From Sphingomonas sp. HF-S4 (GTDB taxonomy: Bacteria > Pseudomonadota > Alphaproteobacteria > Sphingomonadales > Sphingomonadaceae), in the NCBI RefSeq assembly GCF_032911445.1, contig NZ_JAWJEJ010000001.1:1364001-1428000 (forward strand): a stretch of 64,000 bases of DNA, given 5' to 3'. Below, in pieces: positions 25,263 to 33,292 of the stretch (the first letter of the stretch is position 1; each line of letters opens with the position of its first letter). The position numbers were made by a program, and so were the translations under genes. The notes beneath the pieces are model-generated. The model was not told the DNA's origin. It saw only the letters and a list, made by a program, of their open reading frames with translations, and made no database searches.

Positions 25263-26566
25263 CGCGTCGCCTTCTCGGCCTGGTTGGAGACGAGCGCCAG
25301 CGGATCGTCCGCCACCACCGCGAGCCCGCCGCCGCGATCGGACCGGGTGTTCTCGAACGTCCCCGCCTCCTTCTTGCGCAGCCCATAGGAGCGCACCGGC
25401 TCGATCTCCTCCCTGGCGATCTCCGCCATCTTCGGCTTCCGTGCCAAGGCGGCTTCGATATAGGGCGCAAGCTCGGCCCGTTTCTTCGCCAGCCTTTCGT
25501 CCTCCCCGACCTTGAGCCGCGGCATCGCGGTAGTCGCGAACAGCTCGAGCGACTGACAGATATGGTCGTGGTTCGCGGGCCCGGTCTGCTGGACGAAGAT
25601 GATCTGGTCGACTCCCACATCCGCATACGCCTTGCAGTGCTCATAGACCTGCTCGGGCGTGCCGATCCCGCCGTTGCCGTGATTGTCCTCGATCCCCGCC
25701 TCGGCGGCCTTGAAGCCTTCCCAGACGGTCGAGTGGCCGGGGACGTGCTTGCCGAACGAAGCATAGAAGCCCAGCGAATAGCCGAAATACTTGAACCCCT
25801 CGGTCCCGCGCGCGATCGCTTCCTGCTCGTCCTCGTTGACCGAAAGCGCGGTGACGATCGCGAAATTGGCGTTCACCGCATGGCCGATCGGCACGCATTC
25901 TTCCGAGCGGATGATGTCGTAATATTCCTGCACCCACTTGCCCGCCTGCTCGGGCGCGGCGAAGCCGAACACCAGCGCCCCCATCCCGTTGCGCGCGGCG
26001 TGGAGAATCGTGTCGCGCCGTGAACACGCCACCCAGAGCGGCGGATGTGGCGCCTGGATCGGCTTGGGCACGATATTGCGCGTCGGCATCGCAAAATGTT
26101 CGCCGTCGAAGCCGGGATAGGGCGTCATGGTGAGCATGTTCGCGCATTGCTCGGTCGCCTCGCGCCACATGCCCTTCTTGAGATCGGGATCGACGCCGAA
26201 ACCCTCGAGCTCGACCGCGGTGCCGCTCTCGCCGGTGCCCCATTCGACGCGGCCGTTGGAGAGCAGGTCGAGCGTCGCGATCCGCTCGGCGACGCGCGCG
26301 GGATGGTTGATCTTGGGCGGCATCACGCAGATGCCGTGCCCGAGCCGCATCCGCTTGGTCCGCTGGCTGAGCGCGCCGAGGAATACGTCGGGCGCCGAGC
26401 TGTGCGAATATTCCTCCAGGAAATGGTGCTCGACCAGCCAGGCATAGTCATAGCCCAGCTTGTCGGCGAGCTCGAGCTCGTCGAGCGCATTGTGGAAGAT
26501 CACCCGATCCTTCTCGGCGTCGAAGGGTGCGGGCGACTGGTGCTCGTAGAACAGGCCGAACTGCAT
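25259..26566 (-). CDS. Luciferase-like (LLM) flavin-dependent monooxygenase 1
   Basis: This is a 435-residue member of the bacterial luciferase-like superfamily, which uses reduced FMN supplied by a separate reductase to insert oxygen. Family segments are MQFGLFYEHQ at the start, YAWLVEHHF, RMRLGHGICVMPPKINHPARVAE and GRVEWGTGES, then TRNIVPKPIQAPHPPLW. It is longer than bacterial luciferase (about 350) because of a C-terminal extension of about 60 residues after MPRLKVGED. GGGAGAGG precedes the ATG. A flavin reductase and a riboflavin gene lie just upstream in the same orientation. A Baeyer-Villiger or hydroxylation reaction is possible; the substrate is unknown. Confidence 0.9.
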   Translation of the reverse strand: MQFGLFYEHQSPAPFDAEKDRVIFHNALDELELADKLGYDYAWLVEHHFLEEYSHSSAPDVFLGALSQRTKRMRLGHGICVMPPKINHPARVAERIATLDLLSNGRVEWGTGESGTAVELEGFGVDPDLKKGMWREATEQCANMLTMTPYPGFDGEHFAMPTRNIVPKPIQAPHPPLWVACSRRDTILHAARNGMGALVFGFAAPEQAGKWVQEYYDIIRSEECVPIGHAVNANFAIVTALSVNEDEQEAIARGTEGFKYFGYSLGFYASFGKHVPGHSTVWEGFKAAEAGIEDNHGNGGIGTPEQVYEHCKAYADVGVDQIIFVQQTGPANHDHICQSLELFATTAMPRLKVGEDERLAKKRAELAPYIEAALARKPKMAEIAREEIEPVRSYGLRKKEAGTFENTRSDRGGGLAVVADDPLALVSNQAEKATR

Positions 26567-26693
26567 GGCTTCCTCTCCCTAGCGCGTTGGCCGCGCTTAA
26601 TGACAGGCAGGCTTATAGCAGCATAGCTTATATAGGAAAAGCCGGTTTCCTTCCTTCGTCACCCGGCACAAGCCCAGCGTGACGGAAATGTGG
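26567..26693 (-). promoter_or_regulatory. Internal promoter region with two GCTTATA motifs
   Basis: This 127-base gap is the only real break in the leftward flavin gene run. GCTTATA occurs at 26611-26617 and again at 26626-26632, 15 bases apart, about 45-65 bases before the monooxygenase start. Two turns of the same sequence at roughly one and a half helical turns suggest an operator or overlapping promoter elements. Confidence 0.5.
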
Positions 26694-27203
26694 TCATCCG
26701 AGCCGTGCCGCCCGAGCATAGCCCCCATCGAGATAGATCAGCGGATCGACGTCGCCTGACCACGAAACCCCGGTGACCGCGCCGATCACCACGGCGTGCG
26801 TGCCATATTCGACATGCGTCTCATGCGTGCAGAAGAAGCTCGCCTGCGCGTCGCGGAGGTAGGGCGTGCCGTCGGGCGCGGCTTCCCACGCGCCTTGGCT
26901 GAACCGTTCCTCGCCCTTCACCTTGCCGCTGCACGCCTGCGAGACATGGGCGTGATCCGCGTGGAGGATGTTGACGCAGAAATTCGCCTTGCCGGTCAGC
27001 GGCCCGTGCAGGCTGGCGCTCTTGTTGACACAGACGAGCAGCGAAGGCGGGTCCATGCTCAGCTCGCTGACCGCCGTCGCGGTCATCGCCCAGCGCCGGC
27101 CCTCGTGCCAGCAGGTGATGACCACCACGGCCTTGCCCAACCGGCGCAGCCCGGCGCGGAGCTGCTCGGCGATTGTCAGCGGCGCGCTGGTGACTTCATT
27201 CAT
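26694..27203 (-). CDS. Flavin reductase (two-component monooxygenase partner)
   Basis: This is a 169-residue flavin reductase-like protein with the split-barrel FMN-binding fold. It is recognisable from VITCWHEGRRWAMTATAVSE, PPSLLVCVNKSASLH, FCVNILHADH and the final YLDGGYARA. It should reduce FMN with NAD(P)H and release it for the luciferase-like monooxygenases. The start at 27203 is within 8 bases of the end of the RibB-type gene (overlap 27196-27203). A longer reading from 27242 lies wholly inside that gene and is less likely. Confidence 0.92.
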   Translation of the reverse strand: MNEVTSAPLTIAEQLRAGLRRLGKAVVVITCWHEGRRWAMTATAVSELSMDPPSLLVCVNKSASLHGPLTGKANFCVNILHADHAHVSQACSGKVKGEERFSQGAWEAAPDGTPYLRDAQASFFCTHETHVEYGTHAVVIGAVTGVSWSGDVDPLIYLDGGYARAARLG

Positions 27204-28341
27204 CTCCGCCAAGCCCTTCCCGTCCGACGATCCGCAAACCATAGCCTTCGATGCCGGATAGGCGTGCCTCGCTGTCGGTCAACAGCACGAGATCCTGCAC
27301 GCCCAGATCGAGCAGGATCTGCGCGCCGACGCCATAGTCGCGGATCCGCTGGTCGCGCGTCGGCACCGCGCCGCTCGCGCGCCGCTCGGAAATCGCGCTG
27401 GCGGAAGGGTCGCGAATGAACACCACCACCCCCGCCCCGTCATGCCCGCCGATCCGCGCGAGCGCGCGCTGAACATATTCGCGCCGTCCGGTCGGCGGCC
27501 CGAGCATGTCCGAGACGAAATCGAGCCGGTGCATCCGGACGAGCGTGGGCACGTGCGGCTCGATCCGTCCGCGCACGAGCGCGACGTGTTCGACATGGTC
27601 GATCGTGCTGCGGAACACGGAGAGGCGGAAACCCTCGCCATAGACCGTGTCGAACGCTTCCTCATGGACGCGGGTCACCGATCGCTCGGTGCGCCGGCGA
27701 TAGGCGATCAGGTCGGCGATCGTGCCGATCTTGAGGCCGTGGAGCTGCGCGAAGGCGATCAGATCGGGCAGCCGCGCCATCGTCCCGTCGTCGTTCATCA
27801 CTTCGCAGATGACCCCTGCCGGGATCAGCCCGGCGAGCCGCGAGACATCGACCGCCGCCTCGGTATGCCCTGCGCGGACCAGCACGCCGCCGTCGCGTGC
27901 GATCAGTGGGAAGACATGGCCCGGCGAGACGACGTCGTCGCAGTCCTTGGACGGATCGATCGCCACCGCGACGGTATGCGCGCGGTCATAGGCCGAAATG
28001 CCCGTTGTCACCCCCTCGCGCGCCTCGATCGAGACGGTGAAGGCGGTGCCGTGGCCGCTGTTGTTCTCGTGGACCATCGGCGGCAGCCGCAGCGCGCGGG
28101 CGCGCTCCTCGGTCATCGACAGGCAGATCAGCCCGCGCGCGTGGCGCGCCATGAAGTTTATCTGCGCCGGCGTCGCGAACTGCGCGGGGATGATGATGTC
28201 GCCTTCGTTCTCGCGCGCCTCGGCATCGACCAGGATATAGGGGCGGCCGTTGCGCGCCTCCTCGATGATCTCCTCGATCGACGAGATCGCGTTGTGGAGG
28301 CTGTCGTCCGTGCCGCCAGCGAGGTCCACGTCAGTATGCAT
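27196..28341 (-). CDS. ribB: 3,4-dihydroxy-2-butanone 4-phosphate synthase with degenerate GTP cyclohydrolase II domain (RibBX type)
   Basis: The N-terminal domain (residues 15-210) is RibB, which makes the four-carbon precursor of riboflavin from ribulose 5-phosphate. The acidic motif ENEGD is at 44-48, [11 protein letters not shown] at 91-101 and the catalytic RAGHTEA at 156-162. The C-terminal domain (about 215-380) keeps the outline of GTP cyclohydrolase II ([11 protein letters not shown], then [13 protein letters not shown]) but has no zinc-binding Cys triad and no conserved GTP-site residues. It is therefore probably inactive as RibA, as in the RibBX proteins described from proteobacteria. 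The gene overlaps CMD copy 4 by 11 bases and the flavin reductase by 8, so flavin synthesis is tied to the monooxygenases. Confidence 0.88.
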   Translation of the reverse strand: MHTDVDLAGGTDDSLHNAISSIEEIIEEARNGRPYILVDAEARENEGDIIIPAQFATPAQINFMARHARGLICLSMTEERARALRLPPMVHENNSGHGTAFTVSIEAREGVTTGISAYDRAHTVAVAIDPSKDCDDVVSPGHVFPLIARDGGVLVRAGHTEAAVDVSRLAGLIPAGVICEVMNDDGTMARLPDLIAFAQLHGLKIGTIADLIAYRRRTERSVTRVHEEAFDTVYGEGFRLSVFRSTIDHVEHVALVRGRIEPHVPTLVRMHRLDFVSDMLGPPTGRREYVQRALARIGGHDGAGVVVFIRDPSASAISERRASGAVPTRDQRIRDYGVGAQILLDLGVQDLVLLTDSEARLSGIEGYGLRIVGREGLGGDE

Positions 28342-28711
28342 CGGCGTCCTGCAGCGCTTCGCGGGCATGGCGCCAGCCGTCCGACCCCGCCGGCAGGCCG
28401 ACATAGATCGTCGCGTGGAGCAGGATCTCGCGGATCTCGTCCTTGGTGACGCCATTGGCGAGCGCGCCGTTGATATGGTTGCGCAGCTGGTCGGGCCGCG
28501 ACTGGCCGACCAGGATCGCGATCGTCAGCATCGAGCGCGTCTTGCGGTCGAGCCCCGGCCGGCTCCACACGTCGCCGAAGCACAGCCGCGTCACCAGGTC
28601 CTGGAGCGGCTCGTTGAAATCGTCGGTGTTGTCGAGGCTGCGCACCCCTGGCTCGCCGAACATGTCGAACCGCATCGCGCGGCCGCGTTCGTAACTGTCG
28701 TCCTTGTTCAT
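28331..28711 (-). CDS. CMD family protein, copy 4 (PcaC-like length)
   Basis: This 126-residue CMD-family protein is most like copy 2: it shares ERGRAMR, NEPLQDLVTRLCFGDVWSRPGL, NGVTKDEIREILLHATIYVGLPAG and an acidic C-terminus ending in DAY. The similarity, together with the preceding HSL-type hydrolase, shows that the HSL-CMD pair has been duplicated. The gene overlaps the hydrolase gene by 4 bases and the RibB-type gene by 11. Decarboxylation of a lactone-like intermediate is the family precedent. Confidence 0.86.
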   Translation of the reverse strand: MNKDDSYERGRAMRFDMFGEPGVRSLDNTDDFNEPLQDLVTRLCFGDVWSRPGLDRKTRSMLTIAILVGQSRPDQLRNHINGALANGVTKDEIREILLHATIYVGLPAGSDGWRHAREALQDADAY

Positions 28712-29610
28712 CTCGTTCCTTCCAGAAATGGGCGCACCACCTCGGCCGCGTGCGCAAGCTCGGCGCGGGCCGGCGCCGAGACACCGACCGCACGCAGGAA
28801 ACCGTGGATCATGCCGGGCGCGCGCTGGAGCGACACCGGCACCCCCGCCGCGCGCAGCCGATCGGCGAACTCGACGGCCTCGCCGCACAGCGGATCGAAT
28901 TCGGCGGCGACGATATGCGTAGGCGGCAGACCGGCGAGGTCGTCGCGCTCGATCGGTGCCGAATGTCCGCCGCAGCGCGTGAAAAGGTCGATATAGGCAC
29001 GCACGCGCTCGCCGCTGAGCAGCGGATCGCGGCTGGCGGCATAGTCCGGCCGCGCCGGGTCCATCGCGAAGGTGCCGTAGAACAGCAACTGGCAGACGGG
29101 ATGTGCCTGCGCGGCGGTGGCGAGCGCGAGCAATGCCCCTGCGCTGTCGCCCGCTACGGCGATCCGCTTGGGATCGACGCCCAGCGCCTCGGCCTGCCGC
29201 TGCATCCAGGCAAAGGCGTGGTCGCAATCGTCCTGCGCGGCCGGATAATCGACCTCGGGCAGCCGGCGATAGTGGACGCTAGCCACCACCGCCCCGGTCG
29301 CCTCGGCCAGCGCCGCGCCGACGATATCGAAGCTCTCGACGCTCCCCATCGAGAAGCCGCCACCGTGGAAATAGCAGATGCCAGGCCGCAGCCGGTCGCC
29401 GCCGGGATCGTACACCCGCACTGCGATTTCGCGCCCCGGCGCACCGATATAGGTGTCGAACCGATCGATCTCGGTCGCAAAATCCACCGCGAAGCGCGCC
29501 GCGGTCAGGTCGCCCTGCAGCCGCATCGTTTCCAGGTCGCTCGCCGGCGGCTGCGCGCGGAACAGCTCGACATAGCGCGCGATCCCGTCGGCCAGCGCGG
29601 GGGCGTTCAT
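28708..29610 (-). CDS. HSL-type alpha/beta hydrolase (esterase), copy 2
   Basis: This 300-residue hormone-sensitive-lipase type esterase has YFHGGGFSMGS near residue 79 (oxyanion site), GDSAGALLA near 155 (nucleophile), an acid in EFDPLCGEA and the His in MIHGFLRAVG. It is clearly paralogous to the protein at 22321 along its whole length. ATGA overlaps link it both to the second luciferase-like gene upstream and to CMD copy 4 downstream. It may open an ester or lactone made by a Baeyer-Villiger-type monooxygenase, which is inference from context. Confidence 0.88.
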   Translation of the reverse strand: MNAPALADGIARYVELFRAQPPASDLETMRLQGDLTAARFAVDFATEIDRFDTYIGAPGREIAVRVYDPGGDRLRPGICYFHGGGFSMGSVESFDIVGAALAEATGAVVASVHYRRLPEVDYPAAQDDCDHAFAWMQRQAEALGVDPKRIAVAGDSAGALLALATAAQAHPVCQLLFYGTFAMDPARPDYAASRDPLLSGERVRAYIDLFTRCGGHSAPIERDDLAGLPPTHIVAAEFDPLCGEAVEFADRLRAAGVPVSLQRAPGMIHGFLRAVGVSAPARAELAHAAEVVRPFLEGTR

Positions 29611-30797
29611 CCCACCGCCTCGTACCGAACCTCAAGGGGAATCTCCGCCAGCTCGGCGAGCCGCGGCGCAACTTCGCGCGCGACCAGCGTGAGGTTGTCC
29701 ACGGTATCCTTGTGGTCGAGCTCGCCCGCCTGTCCCATCATCAGCAGATTGCCGAACCCGCCGGTCTCGGCGTGGAAACGGACGAGCTGGGCATGGACCT
29801 CGTCGGGTGTCCCGACGAAGAACAGTCCGGCGTCCATATATTCCTCGATCGACCCGTCGACCGGCAGCGGCGCGCCGTTGCGCATCCGCGGTCGCATTGC
29901 CGCCGGCCCGGCTTGGAGCATCCGCACATTGGCCTCGACCGGGTTGAACCCCCAGGGATTGCGGAACTGCGGATCGAGCCGCGCGGCGGTGGTGAAATAG
30001 CTCTTCATCGCCTCGGCGCGGCGGAAGGCGGTGGCAGTGTCGTCGGCACAGGCGACCAGCGCCAGGTAAGCGAGCTTGTCCTGCCCCGCCGCTCGGCCGT
30101 GCGCCTCGGCATAGGCTTCGCGATACCCGGCGAACACCGATCGCGCGACCGCGCCCGACAGGAAGGTCGCGCAGGTATAGCCGCGCCGGCCATATTCGCG
30201 CGCGCTCGACGGGCTCGACGCCGTGCCCCACATCGGCGGTCCCGGCTGCTGGATCGGGCGCGGCCACAGGCTCGCGGTGCGATAGTGGAAGTGTTCGCCT
30301 TCCCAGGCGAAATTGTCGCCCTGGTTGCCCAGCGCCTCGACGATCAGGTCGTGGCCTTCCCAGAACCGCTCCATGAATCCCGTCGGCTGGCGGTTCGACA
30401 TGAACAGCTCGTACGCCGCACCCTTGACCAGCCCGACCTCGAGCCGCCCGCCCGACAGGCAGTCGACCATCGCGATCTCCTCGGCCACGCGCAGCGGGTT
30501 CGAGCGGTTGGCGAGCGGAATACCGAGCGCGAGCAGCCGCGCCTTGCGGGTCTGCCGCGCGAGGATCGCGAGCGTGGTCATGCACGAGGTCGACATGCAC
30601 GTCGCCGCGGCATGATGCTCGTTGACCATGATGTTGAGCCCCAGCTCGTCGGCGAGCAGATATTCGTCGAGATAGCGGTTGAGCAGCGTCCCCGCTTCGT
30701 GCGGATCGCAATGATGCTGCGGCAAGGTGACGCGCATCGATCCCGGCACCTGAAAGGCGGGGTGATAGGCCTGCTCGCTGAACTGCCAGATCTTCAT
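29607..30797 (-). CDS. Luciferase-like (LLM) flavin-dependent monooxygenase 2
   Basis: This is a second luciferase-like protein of 396 residues, diverged from the first. Its marks are ADELGLNIMVNEHHAAATCM near residue 50, RLLALGIPLANRSNPLRVAEE, SGGRLEVGLVKG, and WPRPIQQPGPPMWG. NEHH corresponds to the EHH motif around the active-site His of this family. The ATG at 30797 follows a weak GGAGAAT. Longer readings from 30893 start inside the preceding gap and gene. It lies 19 bases after the alpha/beta hydrolase gene and overlaps the HSL gene by ATGA. Both LLM enzymes probably share the flavin reductase encoded downstream. Confidence 0.9.
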   Translation of the reverse strand: MKIWQFSEQAYHPAFQVPGSMRVTLPQHHCDPHEAGTLLNRYLDEYLLADELGLNIMVNEHHAAATCMSTSCMTTLAILARQTRKARLLALGIPLANRSNPLRVAEEIAMVDCLSGGRLEVGLVKGAAYELFMSNRQPTGFMERFWEGHDLIVEALGNQGDNFAWEGEHFHYRTASLWPRPIQQPGPPMWGTASSPSSAREYGRRGYTCATFLSGAVARSVFAGYREAYAEAHGRAAGQDKLAYLALVACADDTATAFRRAEAMKSYFTTAARLDPQFRNPWGFNPVEANVRMLQAGPAAMRPRMRNGAPLPVDGSIEEYMDAGLFFVGTPDEVHAQLVRFHAETGGFGNLLMMGQAGELDHKDTVDNLTLVAREVAPRLAELAEIPLEVRYEAVG

Positions 30798-30816
30798 CGA
30801 AATTCTCCGGAATGCG

Positions 30817-31620
30817 TCAGCTGGCGATGCGCGCGGCGAGCGCGGCGGGCTGGTCGGCATGGATGCGGTGCCCGGCCGCGGCGAAGGTCTCAACTTCGGC
30901 CTGGGGCAGTGCCGTGCGCCACGCTTCGCGGTACGGCGCGGCGATCAGCGCATCTTCCGCCCCCCACGCGACCAGAGTCGGCGCGGCGATCCGGTGGAGC
31001 CGGTCGGCCAGCTTGGGGTTCGACATGTACGGCGTCCAGCCATAGAGGCTCGCCGCCTCGTCATTGCGCATCAGTCGGCGGATCTGCGCCTCGGGCAGCC
31101 TGGTGAGCACCCCCATGTCGCTCCCCGGCCCCGGCGCGCCGACCTGCATGCGGCGCCCCAGTTCCTGGCGCGAGAGCATGAAGATGTCGGCGACATGCTG
31201 CGCGCGCCGGTTCGCGGTCGGGAGCCCCAACGGCGATGCCAGCACGAGCCGCGATGCCCGCGCGGGTTCCTTGGTAAAGGTTTCCGCCGCCACCCAGGCG
31301 CCGAACGACACGCCGACCACGACCGGATCGGCGAGCCCCAGCGCGTCCATCACGTCGAGGGTGAAATAGCCGAGATCGTCGGCGCGGTTGAGCCGCGTCG
31401 GCCGCGCCGAATTGCCGAAGCCGGGGTGCGTCGGCGCATATACGGTGAAGTCCTTCGCCAGCAGCGCGAGCAGCGCCGCCGCCCCCTCCACGCCGTCCAG
31501 CCCATGGAGGAACAATAGCGGCGCCCCGCTCCCCGCAGTGAACAGCTCGATCTGCGTCCCCAGCACGTCGAGCGTGGACAGCGTGCCGAAGCGCAATTCC
31601 TCAAGGCCGTCGCTGTCCAT
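30817..31620 (-). CDS. Alpha/beta hydrolase (meta-cleavage-hydrolase type)
   Basis: This is a 267-residue alpha/beta hydrolase with LLFLHGLDG (oxyanion region), nucleophile GVSFGAWVA (G-x-S-x-G), WGAEDALI (acid) and AAGHRIHAD (His). Length and motif order fit the group that includes C-C bond hydrolases of ring-fission products and haloperoxidase-like esterases. It is the first gene of the leftward run that continues through LLM2, HSL, CMD, RibB and flavin reductase. It diverges from a LysR gene across a region holding a perfect 10+10 palindrome. Confidence 0.88.
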   Translation of the reverse strand: MDSDGLEELRFGTLSTLDVLGTQIELFTAGSGAPLLFLHGLDGVEGAAALLALLAKDFTVYAPTHPGFGNSARPTRLNRADDLGYFTLDVMDALGLADPVVVGVSFGAWVAAETFTKEPARASRLVLASPLGLPTANRRAQHVADIFMLSRQELGRRMQVGAPGPGSDMGVLTRLPEAQIRRLMRNDEAASLYGWTPYMSNPKLADRLHRIAAPTLVAWGAEDALIAAPYREAWRTALPQAEVETFAAAGHRIHADQPAALAARIAS

Positions 31621-31692
31621 CGCTCTCCACTCGCTTGTTCTTGCCAAACAGTGTTTCGCATGGACTGATAGGTCCAATTCTTTGTTCTTGAG

Positions 31693-31719
31693 CAATCGAT
31701 ACCAGCCAAGTATCGATTG
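31693..31719. promoter_or_regulatory. Perfect palindrome in the LysR / hydrolase divergent region
   Basis: CAATCGATAC, seven bases, then GTATCGATTG form a perfect inverted repeat with 10-base arms, ending four bases before the LysR ATG. LysR proteins usually bind partly palindromic sites near divergent promoters and repress their own genes, so this is the obvious candidate operator for the adjacent regulator and the flavin operon. Confidence 0.65.
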
Positions 31720-31722
31720 GGG

Positions 31723-32655
31723 ATGGAACTGCGCCATCTCCGCTATTTCCGAGCGATCGGCCGCGAGGAGCATTTCGGCCGTGCGGCGATTGCGCTGCGC
31801 GTCGCCCAGCCCGCGCTGACCCGCCAAATTCGCGACCTCGAGGCCGAACTCGGCGTCGAATTGTTCGAGCGGCTGCCGCGCGGCGTGCGGCTGTCGAGCG
31901 CCGGCCGCGCCTTTCTGCACGAGGTCGAGGAAATCCTGTCGCAGGTCGATCGCGCGGTCGATCGCGCGCGGCGCATGGGCAGCGGCCATCTCGGCACGCT
32001 CCGCGTGGGCATGAGCGAGATCATCGCCGCGTACGAATCGATCTCGCGCGGACTGCTCCATTTCCGCGAGAACGAGCCCGGTGTCGCGCTCGATCTGCGC
32101 TCGATGGGATCGGTGCTGCAGATCGCCGCGCTCAAGGACGGCGCGCTCGACGTGGGCATCGTCTACGACGCGCATATCGAAGAGCGCGACGCCGAGGGGC
32201 TTGAGCGCGCCAAGCTAGGCGTCGGCGAGACGATGCTCGCGGTCCATGAGAACCATCCCCTCGCGGCGCGCGAGTCGGTCACAATGGCCGAGATCGCCGA
32301 GCAGCCCGTGCTCGGCCCCGCCCGCGCCACCGCGCGCGGCTATTACGATCGGCTGATGGCGGCGTGCGTCGAGAGCGGCAGCGCGCCCGATTTCGTCCAG
32401 CAATGCACGACCAATTCGATCCTGTTCAGCCTCGTCTCGGTGGGGATGGGCGTCGGCTTGGTCACCACCGCGGGATCGCGCGCGCCGGTGCCGAACGTCC
32501 GGCTGGTTCCGATCGCCGACCTTGGCCTACGCTTCGAAGTGCTGCTGGTGTGGCGCGCGCTCGACCGCTCGGCGGCGCTGCGTCGCTTCGTCGACATGAT
32601 GGTCCAGCACGCCGCCGGCGTCCTCCCGCCGGGAGGACAAGCCGCCGCCGCATAG
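31723..32655 (+). CDS. LysR-family transcriptional regulator
   Basis: This is a 310-residue LysR regulator with the N-terminal winged helix-turn-helix (MELRHLRYFRAIGREEHFGR, then ALRVAQPALTRQIRDLEAEL) and a C-terminal ligand-binding domain starting near residue 90 (LGTLRVGMSE). The ATG at 31723 gives the standard family N-terminus; a TTG two codons upstream would lie inside the palindrome. Divergent from the leftward flavin operon, it most likely activates that operon in response to a pathway intermediate and controls itself through the palindrome at 31693. Confidence 0.93.
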   Translation: MELRHLRYFRAIGREEHFGRAAIALRVAQPALTRQIRDLEAELGVELFERLPRGVRLSSAGRAFLHEVEEILSQVDRAVDRARRMGSGHLGTLRVGMSEIIAAYESISRGLLHFRENEPGVALDLRSMGSVLQIAALKDGALDVGIVYDAHIEERDAEGLERAKLGVGETMLAVHENHPLAARESVTMAEIAEQPVLGPARATARGYYDRLMAACVESGSAPDFVQQCTTNSILFSLVSVGMGVGLVTTAGSRAPVPNVRLVPIADLGLRFEVLLVWRALDRSAALRRFVDMMVQHAAGVLPPGGQAAAA

Positions 32656-32687
32656 CTGCTAGCCTGGCGGCCGAAAGGAATTCCGCC

Positions 32688-33194
32688 ATGACCGATGCGC
32701 GGCCGCTCAAAGGCCTCTACCACTTCGCCTATCCCTGCCGCGATGCCGAGGAGACCCGGCATTTCTACGAGGACATTCTCGGCCTTCCGCTGGTTAATTG
32801 CATGCTCTCGGAGCGGGTGCCGAGCACCGGCGAGGAGACCCCGTACGTCCATTTCTTCTTCGAACTGGGCGACGGATCGTACATCGCCTTCTTCGACCTG
32901 GGCGGCACCGAGACGCCCGCCCCTTCTCCCAACACGCCCGACTGGGTCCAGCATTTTGCGATCGAGACCGATTCGGTGGAAAGCGTCGACGCGATGCGCC
33001 AGCGCCTGGCCGAGCATGGCGTCAAGACAACGCCGTTGGTCGACCACGAGTTCGTCCGCTCGATCTATTTCTTCGATCCCAACGGACTGCGCCTCGAGAT
33101 CGCCGCACGCACCGAAGCCCCCGGCTTCCTTGAGACCGCAGCGAACGAGGCGCACGCCACCCTCGCCACCTGGACCAAGCGCAAGCACGGCTGA
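32688..33194 (+). CDS. VOC family (glyoxalase/extradiol dioxygenase fold) protein
   Basis: This is a 168-residue single-module vicinal-oxygen-chelate protein. The candidate metal ligands are His12 (LYHFAYPCRD), a second His in WVQHFAIETD near residue 91 and a Glu in GLRLEIAAR near 136. The pattern suits a metal enzyme such as a small extradiol dioxygenase, lyase or isomerase rather than a binding protein. It follows the LysR gene by 32 bases and AAAGGA precedes the ATG. The context suggests ring cleavage or thiol-adduct chemistry in the same pathway. Confidence 0.85.
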   Translation: MTDARPLKGLYHFAYPCRDAEETRHFYEDILGLPLVNCMLSERVPSTGEETPYVHFFFELGDGSYIAFFDLGGTETPAPSPNTPDWVQHFAIETDSVESVDAMRQRLAEHGVKTTPLVDHEFVRSIYFFDPNGLRLEIAARTEAPGFLETAANEAHATLATWTKRKHG

Positions 33195-33292
33195 ACCCTT
33201 GTCATTTCCCGTTCGTCATGGACGAATTGCTGCATGGACAGCGCGCCTCGTGCTTGGCAGGTAGGCAGGTCAAGCATGGCGAGGGGAGCCAA

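Noticed and set aside
31717..31722. TTG start for the LysR gene
   Set aside because: It would place two extra residues inside the operator palindrome. The ATG at 31723 gives the standard family N-terminus.
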